Shown: piece after piece, positions 42,072 to 50,910 of the stretch
Layout of the letters: each line of letters begins with the position of its first letter
How positions within the stretch are numbered: the stretch's first letter is position 1
From: Labrys sedimenti
Lineage (GTDB): Bacteria > Pseudomonadota > Alphaproteobacteria > Rhizobiales > Labraceae
Direction of reading: 5' to 3'
Length of the DNA stretch: 64,000 nt
Assembly (NCBI RefSeq): GCF_034424805.1
Contig: NZ_JAXOUF010000004.1
Span: forward strand, 62,001 to 126,000
Program-made: the position numbers and the translations under genes
Notes under the pieces: generated by a model
What the model was told of the DNA's origin: nothing
Databases searched by the model: none
Seen by the model: the letters and a program-made list of their open reading frames with translations, nothing else

Positions 42072-43589
42072 TCAGATGGGCCGCGCCTGGGTCTGCCCGA
42101 CGGGCAGTTCATCAGCCAAATCTTCTGCCACGCCGTCGAACAGCCGGGCAATGCGCCGGCGCTCGGCCTCGTCCTGCGGCAAGGCATAGGACAGCGCGAC
42201 ATAGACCAGTGTGTTGACGATCAGGCCAACTACGCCCGAAGTCATGCCCGCCAAGGCTGGAATGGCGACGGGATAGAGGAACTGCAGCACCACGGCCACC
42301 GCGAAGCCGGCGATCATGCCGCAGGCGGCACCCGCCGCATTGCCCCGTCGCCAGAAGATGCCGAGATAGAGCGCCGGCGCCAGCTGAACGATGCCCTGAT
42401 AGGAGGCGAGCGCCAGGGTAAGCAGGCCGGCCGTGACATTGGCGGTCGCCACCGCCCCGGCCACCGCCAACAGGGTCGCGAGGATGATCGTGATGCGCGC
42501 GGTGCGGGTGTTGGTCGCCTCGTCGGCACCGCCGACATGGATGATATCCTGTGCGGTATGGGTGCCGACGGCCGCCGTGATGGCATTCACATTGCCGACC
42601 GTGGCGGCGAACACGGCCACACCCGCCAGCGCCAGCACGAACGGCCCGCCATGCCCGGCTGTCAGGAACCAGACATTGTCCGGAGCCTTCGCCACCTCCG
42701 GCAGCTGTGAGGCCAGCATGCTCATGGTCAGCATGATGGCGAGGAACACGAACATGAACGGCGCCGCCTTCAGGGCGGAGTTGCGCACCGCCTGGGCGCT
42801 CCTGGCAGTGAACAGGCGCACGAAGATATCGGGCCAGCACCACGAGCCCATCGCTCCGGTGAACACCAGCGAGAAATAATAGAGCGGGCCAAGCTCGCTG
42901 TTCAGGCCCGGCAGGCTGGCAAAGCTCTCCGGCAGGCCGGCAAAGCCCAGGCCCTGCGACATCAGCCAGACGATCAGGCCGAGCGCCACCAGCCCGCCGA
43001 CGCCATAGGCGAAGATGCCCTGGATCATGTCCGAGATCACGATGCCGCGCATGCCCAGCCGCACCGTCCAGATCTGCCGGACGGCCAGTACCGCGATGCC
43101 GACGAAGACCGCCGTCGTCGGCGCAACGGCACCGAAGGACAGATAGGAGAAGACGAGGCCAAGCGACTGGAAGGCGAGCACCAGCCAGGGAAAGGCCGAG
43201 ATCACGCCGATCACGGCGGCAATCACGCGCACACTGGTGGAATTGTAGCGCATGCCGACGAAATCGGCCTGGGTGCGCAGGTTGAAGGCCTTGCCCCAGT
43301 CGAACACGCGCTGCGCCATCAGGAACATGAACAATACGGCCAGCAGCGAATAGGAAATCACATAATAGCCGATCACCCCGGCCGAAGCGGAGAGCCCGGC
43401 GAAGGCGATGAAGATCGTTCCTGGCAGCCAGGTATTGAGGAAGGCCATGGTCTGGAACCAGGAACCGAAGGAACGGCCGGCCACCGCATAGTCGGTGAAG
43501 TCCCGGCCCTGCTGGCGGGTGCGTTCCAGCACCACGACGACACCGATGAAGAACAGGGCCAGCAGCCCGTAGCCGATCAGGAAGTCCAT
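42072..43589 (-). CDS. Sodium:solute symporter (SSS family)
   Basis: 505 aa with about 13 hydrophobic segments. The family pattern shows in FTDYAVAGRSFGSWFQTMAF, LNTWLPGTIFIAFAGLSASA, MRGIVISDMIQGIFAYGVGG and NVNAITAAVGTHTAQDI. This subtype is normally paired with a DUF3311 small protein, as here. GAGGAGTAGGAC precedes the ATG at 43589, which begins 4 bases after the DUF3311 stop. Substrate unknown; the deacetylase upstream hints at an acetylated amine or similar compound. Confidence 0.87.
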   Translation of the reverse strand: MDFLIGYGLLALFFIGVVVVLERTRQQGRDFTDYAVAGRSFGSWFQTMAFLNTWLPGTIFIAFAGLSASAGVIGYYVISYSLLAVLFMFLMAQRVFDWGKAFNLRTQADFVGMRYNSTSVRVIAAVIGVISAFPWLVLAFQSLGLVFSYLSFGAVAPTTAVFVGIAVLAVRQIWTVRLGMRGIVISDMIQGIFAYGVGGLVALGLIVWLMSQGLGFAGLPESFASLPGLNSELGPLYYFSLVFTGAMGSWCWPDIFVRLFTARSAQAVRNSALKAAPFMFVFLAIMLTMSMLASQLPEVAKAPDNVWFLTAGHGGPFVLALAGVAVFAATVGNVNAITAAVGTHTAQDIIHVGGADEATNTRTARITIILATLLAVAGAVATANVTAGLLTLALASYQGIVQLAPALYLGIFWRRGNAAGAACGMIAGFAVAVVLQFLYPVAIPALAGMTSGVVGLIVNTLVYVALSYALPQDEAERRRIARLFDGVAEDLADELPVGQTQARPI

Positions 43590-43593
43590 GGTC

Positions 43594-43800
43594 CTACTCC
43601 TCTTCCCGGTCCGGGCTCGCACGGTGCAGATAGGTCAGGCTGACGACCAGGAACAGGCCGCTGCCCATGAAGAAGAACATCGCCATGCCGAAACTGCCGC
43701 GCGCCATCGCCAGATGGATCGGCGGAAACAGCATGATGATCAGGTTGAGCCACAGCAAAAGGCGGCGGATCCGGCCAGAGTCAGTCGCTTGCCTCTCCAT
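43594..43800 (-). CDS. DUF3311-like small membrane protein, symporter partner
   Basis: 68 aa. Two hydrophobic segments: RLLLWLNLIIMLFPPIHLAM and GMAMFFFMGSGLFLVVSLTY. DUF3311 proteins are found directly in front of SSS transporters and are thought to be accessory subunits. Start at ATG 43800, with GGGAGG five bases upstream; a longer frame to 43914 has only low-complexity sequence. Middle gene of deacetylase-DUF3311-symporter. Confidence 0.75.
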   Translation of the reverse strand: MERQATDSGRIRRLLLWLNLIIMLFPPIHLAMARGSFGMAMFFFMGSGLFLVVSLTYLHRASPDREEE

Positions 43801-43919
43801 TTCGTCCTCCCATCTCGACATTCTCCTGCTGGGTGGGGGTGGGTGGCGCGTCGCCGTGCCCCTGTACAGAGCCCCGTCACGCGCCATTCTTTTTGTTCGT
43901 GAGATCCGTGCCACAGGGG

Positions 43920-45017
43920 CTACAGGCCGCAGGCCCCGACCACTGCGTCGACCAAGGCTTTCTGGTGCGGCTGCAGTTCCTGTCCGGGCAGGTCCTTCCA
44001 GAATGCCTGATAAGGATCCTCGACGCCCGTCTGCACACCGCTGAGTGTCTCAACCACGGCCAGGCCGCAGAAAGGCACGTAGAAGGGCGAATAGCCGCCC
44101 TCATGGCTGATCACCAACCGGCCACCGCAGATCGAAGCCGCCAGATCCATCAGACGACGAGTCATCAGGCGATAGGAGCCCGAGACCAGCATCATGCGGC
44201 CGAGCGGATCGGCATTGGATGAATCGAAACCGCTCGCCACCATGATGACATCGGGCTTGAAACGGGCGACCGCCGGCAGCACCACCCGGTCGAAGGCATC
44301 GAGATAGGCCCCCTCACCCGAGCCGGCGGGCAGAGGAATGTTGATGGCCGAGCCCTTGCCGGCACCGACGCCGCGATCACCGACCTTGCCGGTATCAGGC
44401 GGGAAATTGCCGTCCTGGTGCAGCGAGATGGTGAGAATGTCGGGATCGGCCTCGAAACAGGCTTCGGTGCCGTTGCCGTGATGCACGTCCCAGTCGACCA
44501 CCGCCACGCGTTCGATGCCGAGCCTGGCCCGCGCATGGGCGATCGCCACGGCGACATTGGCGAACATGCAAAAGCCCATGCCCTTCTCCGGGCGGGCATG
44601 ATGGCCGGGCGGACGCACCAGCGCATAGGCATTGACGACCTCGCCCTCAACCACGGCCCGCAATGCGCTGATGGTGCCGCCGGCTGCAAGGCAGGCCAGG
44701 TCCACGCCGGCAAAACCGAAGGGCGAGACGCCGTCGCCCATGTCGCCGCCACGGATGTCGGCACTGAGCGCCTTCATCTTGTCGAGATGCTCGCTCGTGT
44801 GGATGCGCAGGATGTCCTCGTCGCTGGCCTTGGTGATCTCGATGCGCTTCAGCGCCTTGGCGATGCCGGAGACCTCGACCAGCGAGGCAAAGCGGGCCTT
44901 GGATTCCGGTGACTCCACATGCTGCAGGGGCTGGATGAATTCCCCTTTCAGGAATCCGCCCGCCGTGCCGGTGTCGTGCCAGCCGAAACGCTCATGCCAC
45001 ACCCATCCCGTGGTCAT
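43920..45017 (-). CDS. Class II histone-deacetylase-family / acetylpolyamine amidohydrolase-like enzyme
   Basis: 365 aa zinc-dependent deacetylase fold. Active-site motifs: RPPGHHARPEKGMGFCMFAN (tandem His), VVDWDVHHGNGTEACF (Asp and His zinc ligands), SGFDSSNADPLGRMMLVSG (Asp ligand) and ISHEGGYSPFYVPFCGLAVV (catalytic Tyr). Bacterial class II members deacetylate acetylpolyamines or other small amides rather than histones. GAGGGAGA precedes the ATG at 45017. First gene of a leftward operon with DUF3311 and SSS proteins; divergent from a LuxR-type regulator. Confidence 0.9.
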   Translation of the reverse strand: MTTGWVWHERFGWHDTGTAGGFLKGEFIQPLQHVESPESKARFASLVEVSGIAKALKRIEITKASDEDILRIHTSEHLDKMKALSADIRGGDMGDGVSPFGFAGVDLACLAAGGTISALRAVVEGEVVNAYALVRPPGHHARPEKGMGFCMFANVAVAIAHARARLGIERVAVVDWDVHHGNGTEACFEADPDILTISLHQDGNFPPDTGKVGDRGVGAGKGSAINIPLPAGSGEGAYLDAFDRVVLPAVARFKPDVIMVASGFDSSNADPLGRMMLVSGSYRLMTRRLMDLAASICGGRLVISHEGGYSPFYVPFCGLAVVETLSGVQTGVEDPYQAFWKDLPGQELQPHQKALVDAVVGACGL

Positions 45018-45180
45018 CACAATTCTCCCTCGTCTGCATGTTTTCAGGCAGGCTAGCGCACGCAGACACGGCGGGAATGGTGCAGATGCACTATGGGCGC
45101 GGGGGAGCAACCTTGTGACGAGCTTCGTCCACGGCTACTATCATCGAAAATACATAATCCTCCATCCGGGGCCGGTGCAT

Positions 45181-46161
45181 GTGACCTCCAAACTGTCCAT
45201 GTTCTCGCAATTCGTGGTCGACCTTCACCAGGCCGGCCGTCGCGCCGACAAGGATGCCGATCTCGATCTGGCGGCCCATGCCCTCGAGCTTTTGCGCCCC
45301 CTGCTCGGTTTCGATTGCGCCTGGTATGGCTGGGCTCGTTTCCTCAACGATCGTACCACCGTGCCGGCCTCCTCCACGCTTGGCCTTCCCGAGGGCTTTG
45401 CCCCGTTCTGGTCGACCATGGCCAGCCAGGACCTCGTTGCCACCGCCTTGCGCCGGGATCGCGGCAGGGTCTGCATCTACGACCGCGGGCAGCCTCGGCA
45501 GACCGACGAGATGGCCGAGTTGTCGGAACGCTACGGCATCCGCAAATGGGCCTCCGCCATGCATAATCGGCCGGGGGCTGCCACTACCTTCTTCGTCTCG
45601 GTCTACCGCACCCGCTGCCTCGATCCGCATTGGGACGGAGAAGACCTGCAGTTCCTGCAATGCGCGGTCGACCACCTGTTCCTGGCGCTGCAGGCCAATT
45701 TCGAACGGCGCATCGCATCTGGACCAGGCGAGCGCGCGACGCTTGTGGTCGACGAGGCCGGCTTCGCCCATCTCGGCCTGGATCAAGCCCAAGGCTTCCT
45801 CAGGACCATCTGGCCCGGCTGGAGCGGCGATCGCCTGCCCCGGCCGCTCCGCCAGGTCGCGCTGCACCCCGGCATCCATCTGTTCGAGCACGAGGGGGTG
45901 GCGGTGAACTGCCGCAAGGATCGTGAAGCGGGCCGGCAGTCCAATCTCCTAAGGCTGGAGTTTTCGTTGCTGTCGAGGCTCGATCGCCTCTCTCCGCGCG
46001 AACGCGAAGTGGCGCATCTGCTCGCCGGCGGAGCAACCCACAAGCAGGCGGCACAGATGCTGGGCAGCGCACCTGCCACCATCCGCAACCAGACCCAGGC
46101 CATCTATGACAAGCTCGGCGTCCGCTCGCGCGCGCAGCTTGCCAGCGCGGTGCTGCGCTGA
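45181..46161 (+). CDS. LuxR-family (GerE-type) transcriptional regulator
   Basis: 326 aa from GTG 45181 (ATG at 45199 is an alternative; neither has a strong ribosome binding site). Residues 20-200 form an unclassified sensor region with many Trp and Phe residues (LLGFDCAWYGWARFL; HWDGEDLQFLQCAVDHLFL), perhaps PAS/GAF-like. The C-terminal helix-turn-helix is clear: LSPREREVAHLLAGGATHKQ, AAQMLGSAPATIRNQTQAIY, DKLGVRSRAQLAS. Divergent from the deacetylase operon and probably its regulator. Confidence 0.85.
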   Translation: MTSKLSMFSQFVVDLHQAGRRADKDADLDLAAHALELLRPLLGFDCAWYGWARFLNDRTTVPASSTLGLPEGFAPFWSTMASQDLVATALRRDRGRVCIYDRGQPRQTDEMAELSERYGIRKWASAMHNRPGAATTFFVSVYRTRCLDPHWDGEDLQFLQCAVDHLFLALQANFERRIASGPGERATLVVDEAGFAHLGLDQAQGFLRTIWPGWSGDRLPRPLRQVALHPGIHLFEHEGVAVNCRKDREAGRQSNLLRLEFSLLSRLDRLSPREREVAHLLAGGATHKQAAQMLGSAPATIRNQTQAIYDKLGVRSRAQLASAVLR

Positions 46162-46634
46162 GCGCAGGCATATTCGGCTATTCTTGCCGGTGAAGTGGTA
46201 GATACCGCGACGGAACTCGTGCCTGCTAGCGATCGCAGCGCGGTCAAGTCGAGCACTCCGCTTTAACGCGAACCAGCGCCTTTTCAGGTCTGGACCATAT
46301 GGTCGAAAATCTGATTCGACGGACAAGAGGTATAATCAAACCCGGCTTGTCTACGCAACTGCGGCCGGCCTGTTCTGAGAAGAGTGTCAGCAGCGCCATC
46401 CACCGATCTGACGAAACGGCACTTTCTCCTTTCTTGCCAAGAAGATGGGAAGAATTCTGTCGTTGCGATTCCCCTTTCAGGCAAGGCGCCTGAAGGATAT
46501 CCTAGTTGCGTCGAACTTTTTGGTACGCCATGTATCGGCGCAGTTGCATCTCGATATTCGGAGGTATTGTAATACACCCTCCGAGGGGGCGCCTGGAGTG
46601 TCTTTGCACATTCTGGGTTGGAGAGGGGAAAAAA
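46162..46634. other. Gene-free stretch
   Basis: 473 bases. Short frames occur in all directions, none with a ribosome binding site or family features. Nothing identifiable, apart from the likely promoter of the small gene at 46635. Confidence 0.45.
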
Positions 46635-46874
46635 ATGCCGGTTTTGCCGGAACCGATGACTGTGGCGGATCTCATCGATCTGCTGCGAGAACAGGACCCG
46701 AAGGCCTTGGTAACCATCGGCAATCCAAATACCGGGCCCGATTGCGCCGGCGCCCTGTTCGATGGCTTCGTTCGGCCTCAGGGCAAGTCCTTCCGCCATA
46801 TGCCCTGGAGCCAGGTTCAGCATGAGGGATATCTGCCAGCGGTTGTGCTGGAGCGCTACGTACGGCGGAAATGA
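46635..46874 (+). CDS. Small protein of unknown function
   Basis: 79 aa, cytosolic. Starts at an ATG after GAGAGGGGAAAAAA, an acceptable ribosome binding site. The sequence begins MPVLPEPMTVADLIDLLREQ and continues DPKALVTIGNP, resembling the start of small hypothetical proteins in which a short helix is followed by an IG-type strand. Ends in basic residues (ERYVRRK). No family recognised. It precedes otsB by 102 bp on the same strand. Confidence 0.6.
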   Translation: MPVLPEPMTVADLIDLLREQDPKALVTIGNPNTGPDCAGALFDGFVRPQGKSFRHMPWSQVQHEGYLPAVVLERYVRRK

Positions 46875-46976
46875 GCCTGGTTTCGCACGCCGGCGACCAT
46901 GGCCTGCCCACGCTTCTCCGTCTCGCCCAGGCTTTTTTCCTTGCCCTGGCCGCACTCCGCGCCTACCTAAAGGGCC

Positions 46977-47768
46977 ATGTATGAGGAAAGAAACAGTCAG
47001 GACAGCCCTGGCAATTCGCCCTCGGCTGGTGAGACGGTCTTTGCGTCAGCCCTATCTGAGCCCGATAAATGGGCGATTTTCCTGGATATCGACGGTACGC
47101 TGATCGATCTTGCCGCGACCCCGCTGTCGATCTTCGTCCCGCCGACTCTGCCGGATGACCTCGCGGCCCTGTCACGGCATCTGGGTGGCGCCATGGCGCT
47201 GGTCACCGGCCGGAACATCGTGCTCGCCGACGAATTGTTCGCCCCCCATCTTTTTCCCATTGCCGGGCTGCATGGTGCCGAACGGCGCGATGCGTCCGGC
47301 GCCGTGGACAGCCTCTCCGTCCCTTCATCTTTCGAGCAGCTCAAGCGCGACATCGCCGACGAGGCCGGCGCGTGGCCTGGCGTCGTGTTCGAGGACAAGG
47401 GCGCGGCGGTTGGAGTGCATTACCGCTTGGCGGCCGACCGCAAGCCCGATGTCGAGGCCTTGATGTCGCGCTTTGCGCCCATCGCTCCCGGCTGGACGCT
47501 GCAGCACGGCAAGATGGTGGTCGAACTGCGCCCCGCGCGTGCCAGCAAGGGCAAGGCGCTGGAGGCCTTCCTGCAGGAAGCGCCGTTCAAAGGCAGGATT
47601 CCCCTGGCGATCGGCGACGATCTCACCGACGAGGCGATGTTCGAAACCGTCAACAGCCTTGGCGGTCAGTCGATCCGTGTCGGGTCGACCGGGACCCAAA
47701 CGCGTGCTCGCGCGTTCATATCATCGCCAGCAGCTCTGCGGGACCTGATCGCTCGCACCGCAGCCTAA
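46977..47768 (+). CDS. otsB: Trehalose-6-phosphate phosphatase
   Basis: 263 aa HAD-family phosphatase that converts trehalose-6-phosphate to trehalose. HAD motif I with the nucleophile Asp is AIFLDIDGTLIDLA; motif II region ALVTGRN; motif III Lys around RASKGKALEAFL; motif IV GDDLTDEAMFETVNSLGG. The N-terminal 30 residues are poorly conserved, so the ATG at 46977 (AAAGGG before it) is reasonable but not certain. 32 bases before otsA, same strand. Confidence 0.92.
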   Translation: MYEERNSQDSPGNSPSAGETVFASALSEPDKWAIFLDIDGTLIDLAATPLSIFVPPTLPDDLAALSRHLGGAMALVTGRNIVLADELFAPHLFPIAGLHGAERRDASGAVDSLSVPSSFEQLKRDIADEAGAWPGVVFEDKGAAVGVHYRLAADRKPDVEALMSRFAPIAPGWTLQHGKMVVELRPARASKGKALEAFLQEAPFKGRIPLAIGDDLTDEAMFETVNSLGGQSIRVGSTGTQTRARAFISSPAALRDLIARTAA

Positions 47769-47800
47769 TTCGATTCAATCATCAATATTCGAAAGTTCCC

Positions 47801-49219
47801 ATGGGTCGACTTGTCGTCATTTCCAATCGAGTTCCCGTCCCCGCACGCAACGGAGACGCCCCTGCCGGCGGCCTGGCGGTTGCCCTGAACGCTGCCTTGC
47901 AGGAGCGTGGTGGCATCTGGTTCGGATGGTCCGGGAAATCCAGCCCCGGTGCCGAGCCCCCTCCTCCCCGGTTCCAGCAGCAGGGCAACATTTCCTATGT
48001 GCTGACCGACCTGACCGAGACGGATGTCGAGGAATATTATCACGGCTTCGCCAATCGGGTGCTCTGGCCGATTTGCCACTACCGCCTCGACCTCGCCGAA
48101 TATGGTCGCAAGGAAATGGCGGGTTATTTTCGCGTCAACCGCTTGTTCGCCCATCGCCTGGCGCCCTTGATCCAGCCGGACGACATCCTGTGGGTGCATG
48201 ACTATCACCTGATCCCCCTCGCCTTTGAATTGCGGCAGATGGGCATCAAGAACACCATCGGCTTCTTCCTGCACATTCCCTGGCCTCCCTCGGATGTGAT
48301 CGCCGCCATGCCCATGCATGAGGAGATCATCCGGGGCCTGTCTCACTACGATCTCATCGGCTTCCAGACCGACTACGACCTCGACAATTTCGCGGGCTAT
48401 CTCGCTCGGGAAGGCATCGCCAGGAACCTGGGGGCGGGCCAGTTCGAATATCACGGCCTGCATTTCAAGGCCGCCGTGCATGGCATCGGCATCGAAACCA
48501 AGTCCTTCGCGCAGATGGCGCAGGTTGCGATCGGCAACACGGCCGTGCGCAAGGCGCGCCAGAGCGTCGAAAGCCGAGACCTCATTATCGGCGTCGACAG
48601 GCTGGATTATTCCAAGGGGCTGACCCAGCGCATCGACGCCTTCGAACGCTTCCTGCGCGCCTATCCGGGCTATCACAACAAGGTCACCTATCTGCAGATC
48701 ACCCCGAAGTCCCGGTCGGAGGTGCCTGAATATGAGACGATGCAGAAGATGGTGGCCGAGGAGGCCGGCAGGGTGAACGGCGCCATGGGCACACTCGACT
48801 GGGTCCCCATCCGCTATGTCAACCGTTCGGTCGGCCGGCACATCCTGGCGGGCCTCTACCGCATCGCCAGGGTTGGCCTGGTCACGCCGCTGCGCGATGG
48901 CATGAACCTGGTCGCCAAGGAATTCGTCGCCGCCCAGGACCCCGACAATCCAGGCGTGCTCGTGCTGTCGCGCTTCGCCGGCGCTGCCCGCGAACTCAAC
49001 GGCGCGATATTGGTCAATCCCTACGATACCGAAGGGACGGCTAACGCAATCGCTCGCGCCTTGAGCATGTCGCTGCAGGAGCGGCGCGAGCGCTGGCAGA
49101 CCATGATGAACTTCCTGCTCGAGCATGACGTCTCGCACTGGTGCGACGCTTTCCTCGAGGATCTGACTCAGGACAAAGAGATGCAGGCGGCACCGATCGT
49201 GACCAAGGCGAGTGCCTGA
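47801..49219 (+). CDS. otsA: Trehalose-6-phosphate synthase
   Basis: 472 aa GT20 glycosyltransferase that joins UDP-glucose and glucose-6-phosphate. Signatures: VVISNRVPVPARNGDAPAGG (N-terminal loop), WVHDYHLIPLAFELRQMGIK, GFFLHIPWPPSDVIAAMPMH, GVDRLDYSKGLTQRIDAFER and TPLRDGMNLVAKEFVAAQ (nucleotide-sugar binding). Complete at the usual length. With otsB it makes trehalose, an osmotic and desiccation protectant in rhizobia. The frame extends far upstream, but the family start is MGRLVVISNRVP at 47801. Confidence 0.94.
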   Translation: MGRLVVISNRVPVPARNGDAPAGGLAVALNAALQERGGIWFGWSGKSSPGAEPPPPRFQQQGNISYVLTDLTETDVEEYYHGFANRVLWPICHYRLDLAEYGRKEMAGYFRVNRLFAHRLAPLIQPDDILWVHDYHLIPLAFELRQMGIKNTIGFFLHIPWPPSDVIAAMPMHEEIIRGLSHYDLIGFQTDYDLDNFAGYLAREGIARNLGAGQFEYHGLHFKAAVHGIGIETKSFAQMAQVAIGNTAVRKARQSVESRDLIIGVDRLDYSKGLTQRIDAFERFLRAYPGYHNKVTYLQITPKSRSEVPEYETMQKMVAEEAGRVNGAMGTLDWVPIRYVNRSVGRHILAGLYRIARVGLVTPLRDGMNLVAKEFVAAQDPDNPGVLVLSRFAGAARELNGAILVNPYDTEGTANAIARALSMSLQERRERWQTMMNFLLEHDVSHWCDAFLEDLTQDKEMQAAPIVTKASA

Positions 49220-49259
49220 ACATGCCTTGAAAAAGGCTCTGAAAAACTCCAAGAAATTT

Positions 49260-49289
49260 AGATAAGATATTGGAACTAATATCTTATCT
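49260..49289. repeat. Perfect AT-rich inverted repeat, 12-bp arms
   Basis: AGATAAGATATT (49260-49271) and AATATCTTATCT (49278-49289) flank a 6-base spacer. It sits 40 bp after otsA and 180 bp before amaA. There is no T-run after it, but it could still act as a hairpin; an operator for amaA is as likely. Confidence 0.6.
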
Positions 49290-49469
49290 TTACCTCATGG
49301 ATCGGGAGGGCGGCGGCGTCCCCTCCTCTCCTTCGGCCGGCAGACTTGGCACTCGGGCAGATGGCTTGCCGCATCGTGGGATTGCCGACTCTGGTCATTC
49401 CAAACCGGAATGTCCTCTTGCCCAATCATGGATATCGGGGCGCAGAAGGAAGCGATAGGGCTAGGTCTC

Positions 49470-50825
49470 ATGCCTGTGGCGAATGAGAGCGCCTGCATCG
49501 GGCATCTGCGCAACAACCGTATCTCTTGGCGAGACCCTATCGTGCTGAACGACCTGCGCTCCCATGGCCTGTGGGAAAAGACCGCTCCCGGCGCGCCGCA
49601 AACCGAACCGCTCCATGGATCGGTCACCGCCGATGTCGCCGTCATCGGCGGTGGCTATACGGGGCTTTCGGCCGCCCTGCATCTGGCGGAGGCCGGGGCG
49701 CGCGTGCGCCTGCTGGAAGCCGTCGAGATCGGCTTCGGCGGCTCCGGCCGCAATGTCGGCCTGATCAACGCCGGCATGTGGGTCATGCCGCAGGATCTGC
49801 CGGGAGAACTGGGGCCGGTCTATGGCGAACGCCTTCTGCAGATGCTCGGCGACGCGCCGGCTGTGGTCAAGGACCTGATCGCCCGTCACGATATCGCCTG
49901 CGAACTCAGGACGAACGGCACGCTGCACTGCGCGGTCGGGCGCAAGGGGCTGCAGGAAATCGAAGAACGCGCCCGCCAATGGCACGCGCGAGGCGCGCCG
50001 GTCGAGCTTCTCGACGCCGGGGAAACCGCAGCGCGGGTCGGCACGCAGGCCTATGCCGGCGCCCTTCTCGACAGAAGGGCCGGCACGCTCCAGCCCTTGG
50101 CCTATGCAAGAGGCCTTGCCGATGCGGTACTGCGCCAGGGCGGCCACATTCATACTGGAAGCCCCGTCACCGATGTCGAGCATTGCAACGGCCGCTGGGT
50201 CGTGACCACCCCGCAGGGCCAGGTGACGGCGGCCTGGATCGTGGTCGGGACTGACGCCTATGGCCAGGGGCCTTGGGAAAAGGTGCGCAACGAGCAAGTG
50301 CATCTGCCCTATTTCAATCTGGCCACGGCTCCCCTTGCGCCGGCACTGCGCAAACAGATCTTGCCGGGTGGCGAGGGTGTCTGGGACACCCGCACCGTGC
50401 TCTCGTCTTTTCGCATGGATCAGTCTGGGCGACTGGTCTTCGGCAGCGTGGGCGCGCTGAGCAAAACCGGCGCTGCCATTCACAAGAACTGGGCCAAACG
50501 CGCCCTGCGGAAATTGTTCCCGGCCATCGGGCGGGTGGAATTCGAACATGAATGGTTCGGCAAGATCGGCATGACCGCTAATGCCTTGCCCCGCTTCCAC
50601 AGCTACGGACCGCAGGCCGTCGGCTTTTCCGGTTATAATGGTCGTGGCATCGCACCGGGCACCGTCTTCGGCCGGGCATTGGCGGATCATATCCTCGGCA
50701 CGATAAGCGAGGCGGAGCTGCCGCTGGCAAGAACCGACCTTACGCCGGCCGCCTTCCGGTCCTTGAAGGAGACCGGCTATGAAGTGGGCGCCCGGCTCGC
50801 CCACATGGTCGACGTGCGCCTCTAA
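49470..50825 (+). CDS. amaA: FAD-dependent L-pipecolate oxidase (AmaA-like)
   Basis: 451 aa D-amino-acid-oxidase-type flavoprotein. Dinucleotide-binding motif DVAVIGGGYTGLSAALHLAE at about residue 55, then GFGGSGRNVGLINAGMWVMP and, near the C-terminus, GFSGYNGRGIAPGTVFGRAL. This sequence type matches my memory of Pseudomonas AmaA, which oxidises L-pipecolate to piperideine-6-carboxylate. The call leans on context: hglS, a YdiJ dehydrogenase and amaB follow. Start at ATG 49470 (AGGGCTAGG upstream); a longer frame begins at 49410. Alternative is a PuuB-like amine oxidoreductase. Confidence 0.8.
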   Translation: MPVANESACIGHLRNNRISWRDPIVLNDLRSHGLWEKTAPGAPQTEPLHGSVTADVAVIGGGYTGLSAALHLAEAGARVRLLEAVEIGFGGSGRNVGLINAGMWVMPQDLPGELGPVYGERLLQMLGDAPAVVKDLIARHDIACELRTNGTLHCAVGRKGLQEIEERARQWHARGAPVELLDAGETAARVGTQAYAGALLDRRAGTLQPLAYARGLADAVLRQGGHIHTGSPVTDVEHCNGRWVVTTPQGQVTAAWIVVGTDAYGQGPWEKVRNEQVHLPYFNLATAPLAPALRKQILPGGEGVWDTRTVLSSFRMDQSGRLVFGSVGALSKTGAAIHKNWAKRALRKLFPAIGRVEFEHEWFGKIGMTANALPRFHSYGPQAVGFSGYNGRGIAPGTVFGRALADHILGTISEAELPLARTDLTPAAFRSLKETGYEVGARLAHMVDVRL

Positions 50826-50910
50826 GATTTTGAATAAAAAATTATATAAATCAGAAAATTATAAATAATTTTCAACCTAATGCATTAGCATTGACCATCA
50901 AGACGATCGT

